NCBI GenBank assembly: GCA_964368965.1
Contig: CAYJDR010000068.1
Coordinates: 1 to 7,185, forward strand
From: CAYJDR01 sp964368965
GTDB lineage: Bacteria > Chrysiogenota > Deferribacteres > Deferribacterales > Mucispirillaceae
Direction of reading: 5' to 3'
DNA length: 7,185 nt
The notes beneath the pieces were generated by a model, which was given only the letters and a program-made list of their open reading frames with translations, did no database searches and was not told the DNA's origin. This document shows positions 1 through 6,545 of the stretch, one piece after another. The stretch's first letter is position 1; each line of letters opens with the position of its first letter. The translations under genes were made by a program, and so were the position numbers.

Positions 1-132
1 CGCCGCCTCCATTTATTTTCAATCTATATCATTCCACACACCATATATTAATGTGTCTTTTATAATTGGTTATATATTAATTTGCTTGAGAAAATCAATG
101 GTTTTTACACTATATGTTGCCTTAACCATAGA
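1..132. other. AT-rich intergenic stretch downstream of the regulator pair
   Basis: No convincing gene lies here. The region follows the stop of the second regulator. It contains a weak inverted repeat, ATGGTT (98-103) and AACCAT (124-129), with a 20-nt loop; read on the minus strand it is followed by only a short T-rich stretch, so it is at best a poor terminator. A 13-bp near-repeat, ATATATTAAT(G/T)TG, occurs at 43-55 and 72-84. The first ten bases are unexpectedly GC-rich. On the minus strand they read GGAGGCGGCG, preceded by AT to give ATGGAGGCGGCG. This could be a Shine-Dalgarno sequence or a start codon of another leftward gene just outside the window, but the window ends too early to tell. 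Confidence 0.4.
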
Positions 133-1506
133 TTAAATATAAAGCTTAACCTGTTTCTCTGCTTCTGTTTGCAGTGATGTTATAAACTTTTCAACTTCAT
201 CAAGTGTCGCAGATGCAACCCAAAGAAGCACTTTATTTATACACGAACCAGATAATGCAGATCCATTCATATACATACATGGTGAATTTGGAAAGGTGAA
301 TTTGTTGACAATTATATCATCATTGAATTTTATAAATATGATGTTGCCTGTATCGGGTATTCTCCAGGTTGCATAATCATTTAGGTATTTTTTTAGTAGG
401 TTATCAACCTCGTTAAATCTTTCAATAAGTTTTACTTTAAACTCATCAGCAAATTTATATAAAGCACCAGTTTTCAACATATCTGCTGTAATGCTTCTTG
501 TGAGTGTGCTTACAGAGTTATTGATTTGGTTATAAGTGTTTATGAATTGGTCTTTTATTTTATCTGGCACAACAACACAACACATATAGTCGCAAGGGTT
601 AAAATCATTTGCGAACGCTGTAATGTAGATGATATTCTCACTATCGATGCTCGATATTAGTGGTGCATGGTGCTTGTTTGTAAAGTGTTGTTCTGGTCTG
701 TAGTCTACTTCCACAATAGGTATGCTTTGTTTAGCACAGATGTTGACAATTCTATCAAGTCGCTCTTTTGGCATTGCAACACCTAGTGGATATAGTGAGT
801 TTGGCTCAATATAGAGCATAGCATTGTCATAAGCTTTTGCTTTTAGGTATAAATCTTCTGGTATAATTCCTTGTTCATCTGTTTCGATATATACGACATT
901 TACACGTTTTATTAATAGTGATTTGTTTATTTGTATCCTGTTTGGTTCAGATGTAAATATTGTCATGTTGTCATTGATAGTGCTTAGCAATAAATATAGT
1001 GACGCACGCTCAGTTGGTGTAAGCAATATCTTTTTATTACTAGTATCGATATTTAGTGACTGCAAGTATTTTCTTACTTCTGCATATATATCATAAGTAT
1101 CCATTTTGTTGTTAACGACATTACTGATAGCTGCTTTATAAACATCAGTAAACCCAAAAGAGCTATCAACCATGCTGATTTCATGTGTGAGCCCAACACG
1201 CATACTTTCTTGATGAGGAGTATGTTTTTCAATGAAGTATTGGCTTTTTTTGAAAATATTTGCCCAGTTAGTTGTAATTGAGCTACTAGTGTGTTCGTTG
1301 ATTGTCACCAGGTATTTATTGCCATTTTTCATAACTAAGTTATCTTCAATAAGCTTATCATAAGCTGATAAAATTGTACTTTTCGACACGTTATAAATAT
1401 CTGCCATTTTCTGCAGTGATAGTAGGTTATTATATTGATTATATTCACCATTGATTATAAGTGCCTTTAAGTGATTATACACTTGCATATATTTTTGCTT
1501 ACTCAT
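133..1506 (-). CDS. MocR-type GntR transcriptional regulator with a degenerate PLP site (second gene of pair)
   Basis: A 457-residue cytoplasmic DNA-binding regulator. Residues about 5-68 form a GntR-type winged helix-turn-helix (MADIYNVSKSTI at 34-45). A linker follows, and residues about 100-457 match an aminotransferase fold type I domain, as in MocR/GabR proteins. Family landmarks include IEPNSLYPLGVAMP (233-246) and IPIVEVDY (262-269). In the motif that normally reads TFSKTLFPSLRLGYLVAP, this protein has AFANDFNPCDYMCCVVVP (297-314). The PLP-binding Lys is therefore Asn300 and the phosphate-contacting Arg is Tyr307. The first Asp of EDDY is Val267, while the Tyr (269) is kept. The DNA-binding half also departs from the LPSxR consensus (LLSLQK). 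ATG at 1506 is preceded by AAGGTG (1511-1516) and overlaps the upstream paralog by 8 bp, suggesting translational coupling. Family assignment is firm; loss of PLP binding is inferred from my own alignment by eye. The target is unknown, but the divergent reductase operon is the obvious candidate. Confidence 0.9.
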   Translation of the reverse strand: MSKQKYMQVYNHLKALIINGEYNQYNNLLSLQKMADIYNVSKSTILSAYDKLIEDNLVMKNGNKYLVTINEHTSSSITTNWANIFKKSQYFIEKHTPHQESMRVGLTHEISMVDSSFGFTDVYKAAISNVVNNKMDTYDIYAEVRKYLQSLNIDTSNKKILLTPTERASLYLLLSTINDNMTIFTSEPNRIQINKSLLIKRVNVVYIETDEQGIIPEDLYLKAKAYDNAMLYIEPNSLYPLGVAMPKERLDRIVNICAKQSIPIVEVDYRPEQHFTNKHHAPLISSIDSENIIYITAFANDFNPCDYMCCVVVPDKIKDQFINTYNQINNSVSTLTRSITADMLKTGALYKFADEFKVKLIERFNEVDNLLKKYLNDYATWRIPDTGNIIFIKFNDDIIVNKFTFPNSPCMYMNGSALSGSCINKVLLWVASATLDEVEKFITSLQTEAEKQVKLYI

Positions 1507-2863
1507 AATTCACCTTGATAGAATGAGCAATATTTTTAATAAACTTTTCAACATCATCTATATCATTTGCAGTGATACATAATGACAGTTTATCGCCATG
1601 TTTGACGTATGGTATGGTTTTAAGCCCACTGAACATATCGTTAGTGATTATGCTTTCATCGAATGTGATTGTTTTAAATAATCCAGCTGTTGCTTTATCT
1701 ACACGCAATATTTCTGGTGGTAAATAATGCTTTATAATGTCATCTACTTGTGCATGCCTTGTGCGCAGTTTTGGTTTTGTTTCATTAGTGATTGCATTAT
1801 AGCTTCCGTCTTTCAGCATCTCACTAATGACAAGTTGCATAGTGTTAGAGTTCGACCACGAAATATATTCTAGCACTTCAGATATAAGCTTTACCATATA
1901 TGTTGGTGCAACGATGTATGCAAGATGGTCTAGCGGATTGACACTGCTAGCAATACTTGATATATAGATGACATTTGAACCTTCGCTAATTGATTTCATG
2001 CTAGTAAATTGCTCTTCACCGAAGTATAAATCAGAGATAGCGTTATTCTCAATGATTGGTATATTGTTATCAACACAGTAGTTATATATCTCTTCAATGC
2101 GTTTGTTAGTTGTCTTCACGCCAGAGAGCCATTTTACAGTTTCAAAGTATAAAATATTATTGCTATGGCTATTTTCAGATGTCACTCTTTTGATGTCGCC
2201 TAATATATAACCTTCATCATCACTATGTGTTTTCAGCAGTTGCACATAATCAGGTGCAGTAAAAGTGTTTATATAAAATGGGCAAAGCCTTGCCGTAATA
2301 AACTTTGTGTTTGCCGATGCTACAATTTTGCATACGATATGTTGCGCTAATGAAATATTTGGCACAATTAAGATATTTTCACTTGATACGTTTATATGAT
2401 GCTGAGTACAAAGATATTTTGTGATTAAATCAATGGTGCCTTTTTCACCACGATAATCTTTCAGTGAAAATCGATCAATATTAGTTATAGCTTGCTTTAT
2501 AGCATTAAAGTACATACTATCATGTTTTGCCATAAGCGAGCTATGTAGGCGTGTTTTGTGCATGCCATATGAGATGACGTTATTGTTTGGTTTAGTTTGT
2601 TTTAAAAAATTATTCCAGTTAATATTGTGAGAAATTTGCTTGTTGTTAGTAACTAGGAAACTTTTATCGCTATTTTTTTTGACATATCCATTAGCAAGCA
2701 ATATATCCATTGCTTGTGCAATAGTATTTCTAGACACGTTATATTCATCAGCCATATCCCGAAAACTTGGGAATTTATAGCCGTCCGTTAGTTCACCCAC
2801 CAAAATACGCTCTTTAATATTATCTGTAATCATTTTATATGCAGGTATTACTTTTTTACTCAC
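1499..2863 (-). CDS. MocR-type GntR transcriptional regulator with a degenerate PLP site (first gene of pair)
   Basis: A 454-residue regulator and paralog of the downstream gene. Residues about 7-72 are a canonical GntR winged helix: FPSFRDMADEYNVSRNTI (31-48) keeps the conserved Pro-Ser-x-Arg and Ser-Arg DNA-contact positions. The rest matches the MocR aminotransferase-like domain. The cofactor site is more eroded than in its partner. The EDDY motif is replaced by ENNA (272-275), the Schiff-base Lys position is Ser306 (within YISSIASSVNPLDHLAYIVA), and the phosphate Arg is His313. Shared MLKxG, DxVEKFI and NWxN segments show that the two genes arose by duplication. GTG at 2863 is chosen as start because it gives an MSKK N-terminus like the partner's MSKQ and lies 4 nt from an AGGA Shine-Dalgarno, the same short spacing as in the partner. 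TTG at 2866 is possible but leaves only 1 nt of spacing. It is transcribed away from the reductase operon and is likely autoregulated through boxes in the intergenic region. Confidence 0.9.
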   Translation of the reverse strand: MSKKVIPAYKMITDNIKERILVGELTDGYKFPSFRDMADEYNVSRNTIAQAMDILLANGYVKKNSDKSFLVTNNKQISHNINWNNFLKQTKPNNNVISYGMHKTRLHSSLMAKHDSMYFNAIKQAITNIDRFSLKDYRGEKGTIDLITKYLCTQHHINVSSENILIVPNISLAQHIVCKIVASANTKFITARLCPFYINTFTAPDYVQLLKTHSDDEGYILGDIKRVTSENSHSNNILYFETVKWLSGVKTTNKRIEEIYNYCVDNNIPIIENNAISDLYFGEEQFTSMKSISEGSNVIYISSIASSVNPLDHLAYIVAPTYMVKLISEVLEYISWSNSNTMQLVISEMLKDGSYNAITNETKPKLRTRHAQVDDIIKHYLPPEILRVDKATAGLFKTITFDESIITNDMFSGLKTIPYVKHGDKLSLCITANDIDDVEKFIKNIAHSIKVNYE

Positions 2864-2867
2864 CAAG

Positions 2868-2872
2868 TCCTC
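2868..2872 (-). promoter_or_regulatory. Ribosome binding site that decides the first regulator's start
   Basis: GAGGA on the minus strand. It lies 4 nt from GTG (2863) but only 1 nt from the TTG at 2866, and no ATG occurs in frame until codon 11 of the GTG-initiated protein, beyond the expected N-terminus. This favours GTG as the start. Confidence 0.5.
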
Positions 2873-2881
2873 GCCATATCA

Positions 2882-2970
2882 TTGCATATTTACAATTATA
2901 AGAAAAATCAAATAATTGCAAATAATAACGACGTGTCACAAAATTTTCATATCCAAACGTACTTGCATAT
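2882..2970 (+). promoter_or_regulatory. Candidate operator boxes TTGCA(T/A)AT (three copies)
   Basis: The octamer TTGCATAT occurs at 2882-2889 and 2963-2970, and a one-mismatch copy TTGCAAAT at 2916-2923, all in the same orientation. The first two boxes fall on the predicted start point and -35 of the regulator promoter; the third lies about 50 bp upstream of the reductase start codon. MocR regulators commonly bind direct repeats between divergent genes, so these are plausible sites for the adjacent regulators. The region is AT-rich and the boxes are short, so chance is a real alternative. Confidence 0.3.
2895..2921 (-). promoter_or_regulatory. Probable sigma-70-type promoter of the regulator pair
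   Basis: On the minus strand a perfect -10 hexamer TATAAT occupies 2900-2895. Upstream, TTGCAA (2921-2916) serves as a -35 with a 15-nt spacer; the overlapping ATTTGC gives 17 nt but a poorer match. Transcription would start near 2888, leaving a leader of about 25 nt before the GTG start. The -35 overlaps one of the TTGCA(T/A)AT boxes, and another box lies at the predicted start point, which would suit autorepression. Prediction by eye only. Confidence 0.5.
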
Positions 2971-2977
2971 CTTGGAT
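2951..2977. repeat. Inverted repeat ATCCAA-N15-TTGGAT upstream of the reductase operon
   Basis: A 6-bp perfect inverted repeat with arms at 2951-2956 and 2972-2977 encloses the TTGCATAT box at 2963-2970. Its position about 40-70 bp upstream of the start codon suits a dimeric regulator site overlapping the promoter. The arms are short and no known operator consensus (FNR, CRP) is matched. Confidence 0.3.
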
Positions 2978-2991
2978 GTTAAGCATACTTT
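2963..2991 (+). promoter_or_regulatory. Weak candidate promoter of the reductase operon
   Basis: TTGCAT (2963-2968) could be a -35. Possible -10 elements are CATACT (2984-2989, spacer 15) or TACTTT (2986-2991, spacer 17). Neither is close to consensus, which would fit an operon that needs an activator. No better-placed hexamer pair was found between 2864 and 3018 on the plus strand. Confidence 0.2.
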
Positions 2992-3006
2992 CATGAATAA
3001 ACATAT

Positions 3007-3011
3007 GGAGG
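3007..3011 (+). promoter_or_regulatory. Strong ribosome binding site of the reductase catalytic gene
   Basis: GGAGG lies 7 nt before the ATG at 3019. It fixes that ATG as the start in preference to the in-frame ATG at 3028, and both would retain the twin-arginine motif. It is the best Shine-Dalgarno match in the window, implying efficient translation of the first operon gene. Confidence 0.75.
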
Positions 3012-3018
3012 GGAGTTT

Positions 3019-5871
3019 ATGAGTAATATGTCAATATCACGCCGTAGCCTATTAAAATGGTCGGCGTTAGCAGCAACTTCTACACATCTTGTAGCATGTT
3101 CGTCTGGTGATGATGAAACTGTAACACCACCAAAAACGATAGCATCATCTGTTTTGCCAGCTGGTGGCGAATGGAAACCTAACTTTTGTTTTCTTGGCTG
3201 TGGTGGTGGCTGTGTTAACATGTCTTATGTAAAAGATGGTGTTATTTTAAGGCAAAAAACAGATGATTCACATGCTGATTCAACATATTTTCCACAGTTA
3301 AGAGGCTGTTTAAAAGGGCGCAGCACTAGGCAAATAATCTATTCTGCAAACAGACTAAAATACCCTATGAAGCGTAAAAGCTGGAATCCTGGCTCAGGCC
3401 CTAAAAACGGCCATTTACGTGGCAGAGATGAATGGGAACGCATCTCTTGGGAAGAGGCAATCAAACTTACAGGTGATGAGTTAAATAGAATTTATGCAGA
3501 TACAGGACCTTTATCAGTTCTTAACCTTGCATCTGAACTTGATGTTCAAACTTTAAATGTAAAGGGTGGTGCAATGAGCCAATGGGGGCATATGTCACTA
3601 GGTGCATGGCCGTTTGTTACAAACATGATGACAGGTGGTAGATGGAGAGCTGAAAACGGTAGTGGTGCGGATAGAATTACACTACTAGAAGATACAAAAC
3701 TATTAGTTTTATGGGGACAAAACCCTGCATGGACTAAGTTTGGTTTAGCACCGCATACATATAGAGATTTCAAAGAGCGTGGTGGCAAAATTATATTTGT
3801 AGACCCTTGGTACAACCCATCTGCACAAGCGTTAGCTGATGAGTGGGTTCCTGTTCGCCCAGGCACAGATATTGTATTGCTACTTGCTATAGCACATGAG
3901 CTTATCAATACGGCTGATGGTGTAGATGAAGCATTTATGAAAAAATACACAGTTGGTTACAGATTTGAAGCAGGATATACAATTCCTAAAGAAATAACCG
4001 TCAACGAGCAAGGTGTTGTGACACCAAGTGCTAACGATATTTCAGGCGAAGCGTTAAAAGATAACTTCTATGACTACGTAATGGGTACATATGATGGTAC
4101 TCCAAAAACTGCTGATTGGGCGTCTAAAATTTGTGGCACCCCTGTTGCAACTATAAAAAGTTTAGCACAACAAATGAGCTATGCAAACACAGCTAAAGCA
4201 GGCAAACCTATGGCACTAAAATGTAGCATGGCACCTGGCAGAACAGATATCGGGCCTGAGTTTGTACAAACTTTTTATGCGACTGGTTTAATGACTGGTA
4301 ATTTAGGCATCCCTGGTGGTGAAGTTGTTGGAGAAGGGCAACATATGACATATACTTTCAAAGGGCCTTTGCTTGTTATTGGCGGTGATTTCCCTCGACA
4401 TTGGTCAGGTGCAAGCAACCCTGCATGTACTAGCCCACGTGGTGGTTATGCTGGCAAACCGTTATCTCTACAGAAAGGTACGTTTGAAAGATTAGACGCA
4501 AACAATGAGCGCCGTGAATTTGGCATAGCTTATGCAAACCTATGGGATGCTGTAATGACAGGTAAACATGAGCACCCATTTGAAGATAACACCACTTTAG
4601 CAAATGAAATTAAAGCACTTGTTGGTATTGGCATGAATGGTGGTAACCGTTTAAGCTCTGTAACTAACGGACACAAAGGTATTGAAGCATTTAGAAAAGT
4701 TGATTTTGTTGTCAAGTCAGATTTTACTTTTAGCACAGATTGCCAACATGCAGACATAGTTTTCCCTATTGCAACACCTTATGAGGTTGCAGAATATTCA
4801 TTTGGCATGGATCACAGAGAATTTTGGGGCATGAGTACAGGTAAAGTTATTGAGCCTATACATGAATGCAAATCTGATGATGATGTTGAAAAACTACTTA
4901 TGGAATATATGAACGTCGGTGAAACACACCCTATTCGTACGAAGTCAGCAGAGCAATTAAGGCATGACTCAATGGTATATGGTATTGTTCGCAAAGAGGA
5001 TAATTCAGGTTATGATGCACTTGTTGAATTTACTGACCAAGATGTTACTGAACTAGCTTCAAAAGGTATTACAGTTGCAGCACAACCTGGACGTGTGCCA
5101 TATAAAGAGTTTAAGAAAAAGGGTTGGTATCAAATCGAACGTAAACCAGGAGATGCTTTTAAGTATACTCCATATGAAAAAGATTTCCGAACAGACCCTG
5201 TTACACCATTGAAAACACCATCAGGCTTGTTTGAGCTACATTGCCAAGCATTAGTGCAACGTATGACACAGATCGGTTTAACAAAAGATTTATCACCTAT
5301 TGGTAAATATAAACCAAGAGGTGAAAACTTCCATGCAACATATGCAAATGGTGATATAAATGCTGGCGTAAAAAGTGCATATCCGTTCCAATTTATAACT
5401 GTTCACCCATTGCAACGTGTACATGGTACATGGGGTTATGTCGAATCATTAAGAGAAGTAAATCCTGATAATATATGGATAAACGATATTGATGCTGCAA
5501 AGCTTGGTATCGAACATGCAGATTGGGTTAAGATATCTGCTGATGTTGGCGACACTGACCCTATCACTGGTACTGGCACACCTACAGTTGTTCATGCTGC
5601 TAGGCGTGCAATCGTCACACCTACAGTTGTTCCAGGTGTTATAGTAATGATGGAAGGCGGAAGTATCAACATCGCAAATAAAGATACTGCTTCTGCAATA
5701 GATATCTCTGGTAACACAGGCATGCTTGTGAAAAGCAAACTCGTTGGTGAGGGGCACTTAGCATGGAATACATCTGTTTGTAACATCGAAAAACTTACAG
5801 ATTACACAGGTGATGTACCTCTGAACCCAGATTTCTTAATCAAGCCTATCGAACCAAAAATGGCTAATTAA
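3019..5871 (+). CDS. DmsA-like molybdopterin (Mo-bisPGD) oxidoreductase catalytic subunit, Tat-exported, putative lipoprotein
   Basis: A 950-residue DMSO-reductase-family catalytic subunit, expected to reduce an S- or N-oxide or similar acceptor outside the cytoplasm; the substrate cannot be assigned. The N-terminus has a twin-arginine motif SRRSLLK (7-13) and a lipobox LVAC with Cys27, suggesting Tat export followed by lipidation. The DmsA-type [4Fe-4S] ligands are Cys57, Cys61, Cys65 and Cys97 (CxxxCxxxC then RGCLKGRS, with Lys99 where E. coli DmsA has Arg). Ser193 in WGHMSLGAW aligns with the Mo-ligating serine. Pterin-binding landmarks include LWGQNPAW (231-238), FVDPWYNP (260-267) and WVPVRPGTD (276-284). 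The C-terminal molydopterin-dinucleotide-binding domain includes the RVHGTWG segment (from 800). At 950 residues it is longer than E. coli DmsA (about 814), with extra sequence in the second half. It heads an operon with the iron-sulfur subunit 17 nt downstream and a TorD chaperone. Family firm; the dmsA symbol is withheld because function is not proven. Confidence 0.93.
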   Translation: MSNMSISRRSLLKWSALAATSTHLVACSSGDDETVTPPKTIASSVLPAGGEWKPNFCFLGCGGGCVNMSYVKDGVILRQKTDDSHADSTYFPQLRGCLKGRSTRQIIYSANRLKYPMKRKSWNPGSGPKNGHLRGRDEWERISWEEAIKLTGDELNRIYADTGPLSVLNLASELDVQTLNVKGGAMSQWGHMSLGAWPFVTNMMTGGRWRAENGSGADRITLLEDTKLLVLWGQNPAWTKFGLAPHTYRDFKERGGKIIFVDPWYNPSAQALADEWVPVRPGTDIVLLLAIAHELINTADGVDEAFMKKYTVGYRFEAGYTIPKEITVNEQGVVTPSANDISGEALKDNFYDYVMGTYDGTPKTADWASKICGTPVATIKSLAQQMSYANTAKAGKPMALKCSMAPGRTDIGPEFVQTFYATGLMTGNLGIPGGEVVGEGQHMTYTFKGPLLVIGGDFPRHWSGASNPACTSPRGGYAGKPLSLQKGTFERLDANNERREFGIAYANLWDAVMTGKHEHPFEDNTTLANEIKALVGIGMNGGNRLSSVTNGHKGIEAFRKVDFVVKSDFTFSTDCQHADIVFPIATPYEVAEYSFGMDHREFWGMSTGKVIEPIHECKSDDDVEKLLMEYMNVGETHPIRTKSAEQLRHDSMVYGIVRKEDNSGYDALVEFTDQDVTELASKGITVAAQPGRVPYKEFKKKGWYQIERKPGDAFKYTPYEKDFRTDPVTPLKTPSGLFELHCQALVQRMTQIGLTKDLSPIGKYKPRGENFHATYANGDINAGVKSAYPFQFITVHPLQRVHGTWGYVESLREVNPDNIWINDIDAAKLGIEHADWVKISADVGDTDPITGTGTPTVVHAARRAIVTPTVVPGVIVMMEGGSINIANKDTASAIDISGNTGMLVKSKLVGEGHLAWNTSVCNIEKLTDYTGDVPLNPDFLIKPIEPKMAN
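5577..5632 (+). repeat. In-frame 17-bp direct repeat inside the catalytic subunit gene
   Basis: CACACCTACAGTTGTTC occurs exactly at 5577-5593 and 5616-5632, a period of 39 bp (13 codons). It yields TPTVV twice in the C-terminal domain. The second copy (TPTVVPGV) aligns with TPRMMPGV of E. coli DmsA, so the first copy lies in a segment that appears inserted relative to E. coli DmsA. A short in-frame duplication by slippage is a simple explanation. Confidence 0.6.
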
Positions 5872-5875
5872 TTAT

Positions 5876-5881
5876 AGGTGA
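5876..5881 (+). promoter_or_regulatory. Ribosome binding site of the iron-sulfur subunit gene
   Basis: AGGTGA lies in the 17-nt gap after the catalytic subunit stop and 7 nt before the ATG at 5889, supporting that start. Confidence 0.65.
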
Positions 5882-5888
5882 TATAAAT

Positions 5889-6545
5889 ATGAAAAGAGCA
5901 ACTTTTTACCATAATACAGACAAATGTATCGGTTGTAAAACATGTATCATTGCATGTAAAGACAAAAACAACCTACAACCTGGCAGAAAATATAGAAGAG
6001 TAGCAAACCTTGCTGGCGGACGTACTACGCTTGACGAAACAGCAAACACACTAAACCCAGAAAAAGTTTTTGCATACTCTATCTCACTATCGTGCAACCA
6101 TTGTGCAAAACCAGCATGTTTAGAAAACTGCCCAGTGCAAGCAATCAAAAAACGTGCGGACGGTATCGTATACATCAACACAGAAGCATGTATCGGTTGC
6201 CAAGCATGTGTTACAGTTTGTCCATATGGCGTGCCGTCATATGATCCAGAAGTTGAAAAAACTAGCAAATGCGACATGTGCATGGACTTAATCGACGCTG
6301 GCGAAAAAACGATTTGCGAATCTACTTGCCCAATGAGATGTATCGAAGTTGGCGACTATGACACGTTGAAAACAAAATACGCTAGGGAAACAATCAACTT
6401 AAATGTTAAGCCATTACCAGTATCAACTGATACTGACCCATCACTATTATTAGTGCCACACAGGGACTTAAAATATAGAGATGACGCTAAATTAATCTGC
6501 ATGCCAGAAGAACTTGAGGCTAGTTACCACAATGTCAAAAAATAG
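5889..6545 (+). CDS. DmsB-like four-cluster [4Fe-4S] electron-transfer subunit
   Basis: A 218-residue polyferredoxin-type subunit that would pass electrons to the [4Fe-4S] cluster and Mo site of the catalytic subunit. Sixteen cysteines form four cluster sets: C13-C16-C19-C23; C69-C72-C77-C81 (CNHCAKPACLENCP); C101-C104-C107-C111 (CIGCQACVTVCPYG); and C128-C131-C143-C147, with CxxC, an 11-residue gap and CxxxCP. This order is that of DmsB and related PhsB/NrfC-type subunits; E. coli DmsB is of similar size (about 205 residues). It has no signal peptide, so it is probably exported as a folded complex with the Tat-targeted catalytic subunit. An additional Cys151 follows the last set. In canonical enzymes the partner is a DmsC/NrfD-type quinol-oxidising membrane anchor, which is absent here. 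The 3' end overlaps the chaperone gene by 14 bp. Alternative: the electron-transfer subunit of another DMSO-reductase-family enzyme with a different substrate. Confidence 0.93.
   Translation: MKRATFYHNTDKCIGCKTCIIACKDKNNLQPGRKYRRVANLAGGRTTLDETANTLNPEKVFAYSISLSCNHCAKPACLENCPVQAIKKRADGIVYINTEACIGCQACVTVCPYGVPSYDPEVEKTSKCDMCMDLIDAGEKTICESTCPMRCIEVGDYDTLKTKYARETINLNVKPLPVSTDTDPSLLLVPHRDLKYRDDAKLICMPEELEASYHNVKK

Noticed and set aside
1..132. Terminator for the regulator genes
   Set aside because: The only inverted repeat (98-129) has a 6-bp stem, a 20-nt loop and no solid T run, too weak to call.
2864..3018. FNR- or CRP-type operator
   Set aside because: Only isolated half-site-like strings (ATCAA near 2907, TCACA near 2936) occur; no partner half at the required spacing was found.
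2991..3221. Minus-strand frame of 76 codons across the start of the reductase gene
   Set aside because: It overlaps the strong ribosome binding site and Tat leader of the real gene and has no homology-like features.
3546..3950. Minus-strand open frame of 134 codons opposite the catalytic subunit gene
   Set aside because: It lies entirely inside a gene with clear family motifs on the other strand, shows no recognisable domain and has no plausible ribosome binding context; a shadow of codon bias.
5906..6283. Minus-strand open frame of 125 codons opposite the iron-sulfur subunit gene
   Set aside because: Its Cys- and His-rich look comes from reading the Cys-rich codons in reverse; the plus-strand product is unambiguous.
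6514..6531. Upstream TTG start for the TorD-like gene
   Set aside because: The added MRLVTT is not typical of the family and the nearest purine-rich element is only 3 nt away; ATG at 6532 is the better start.
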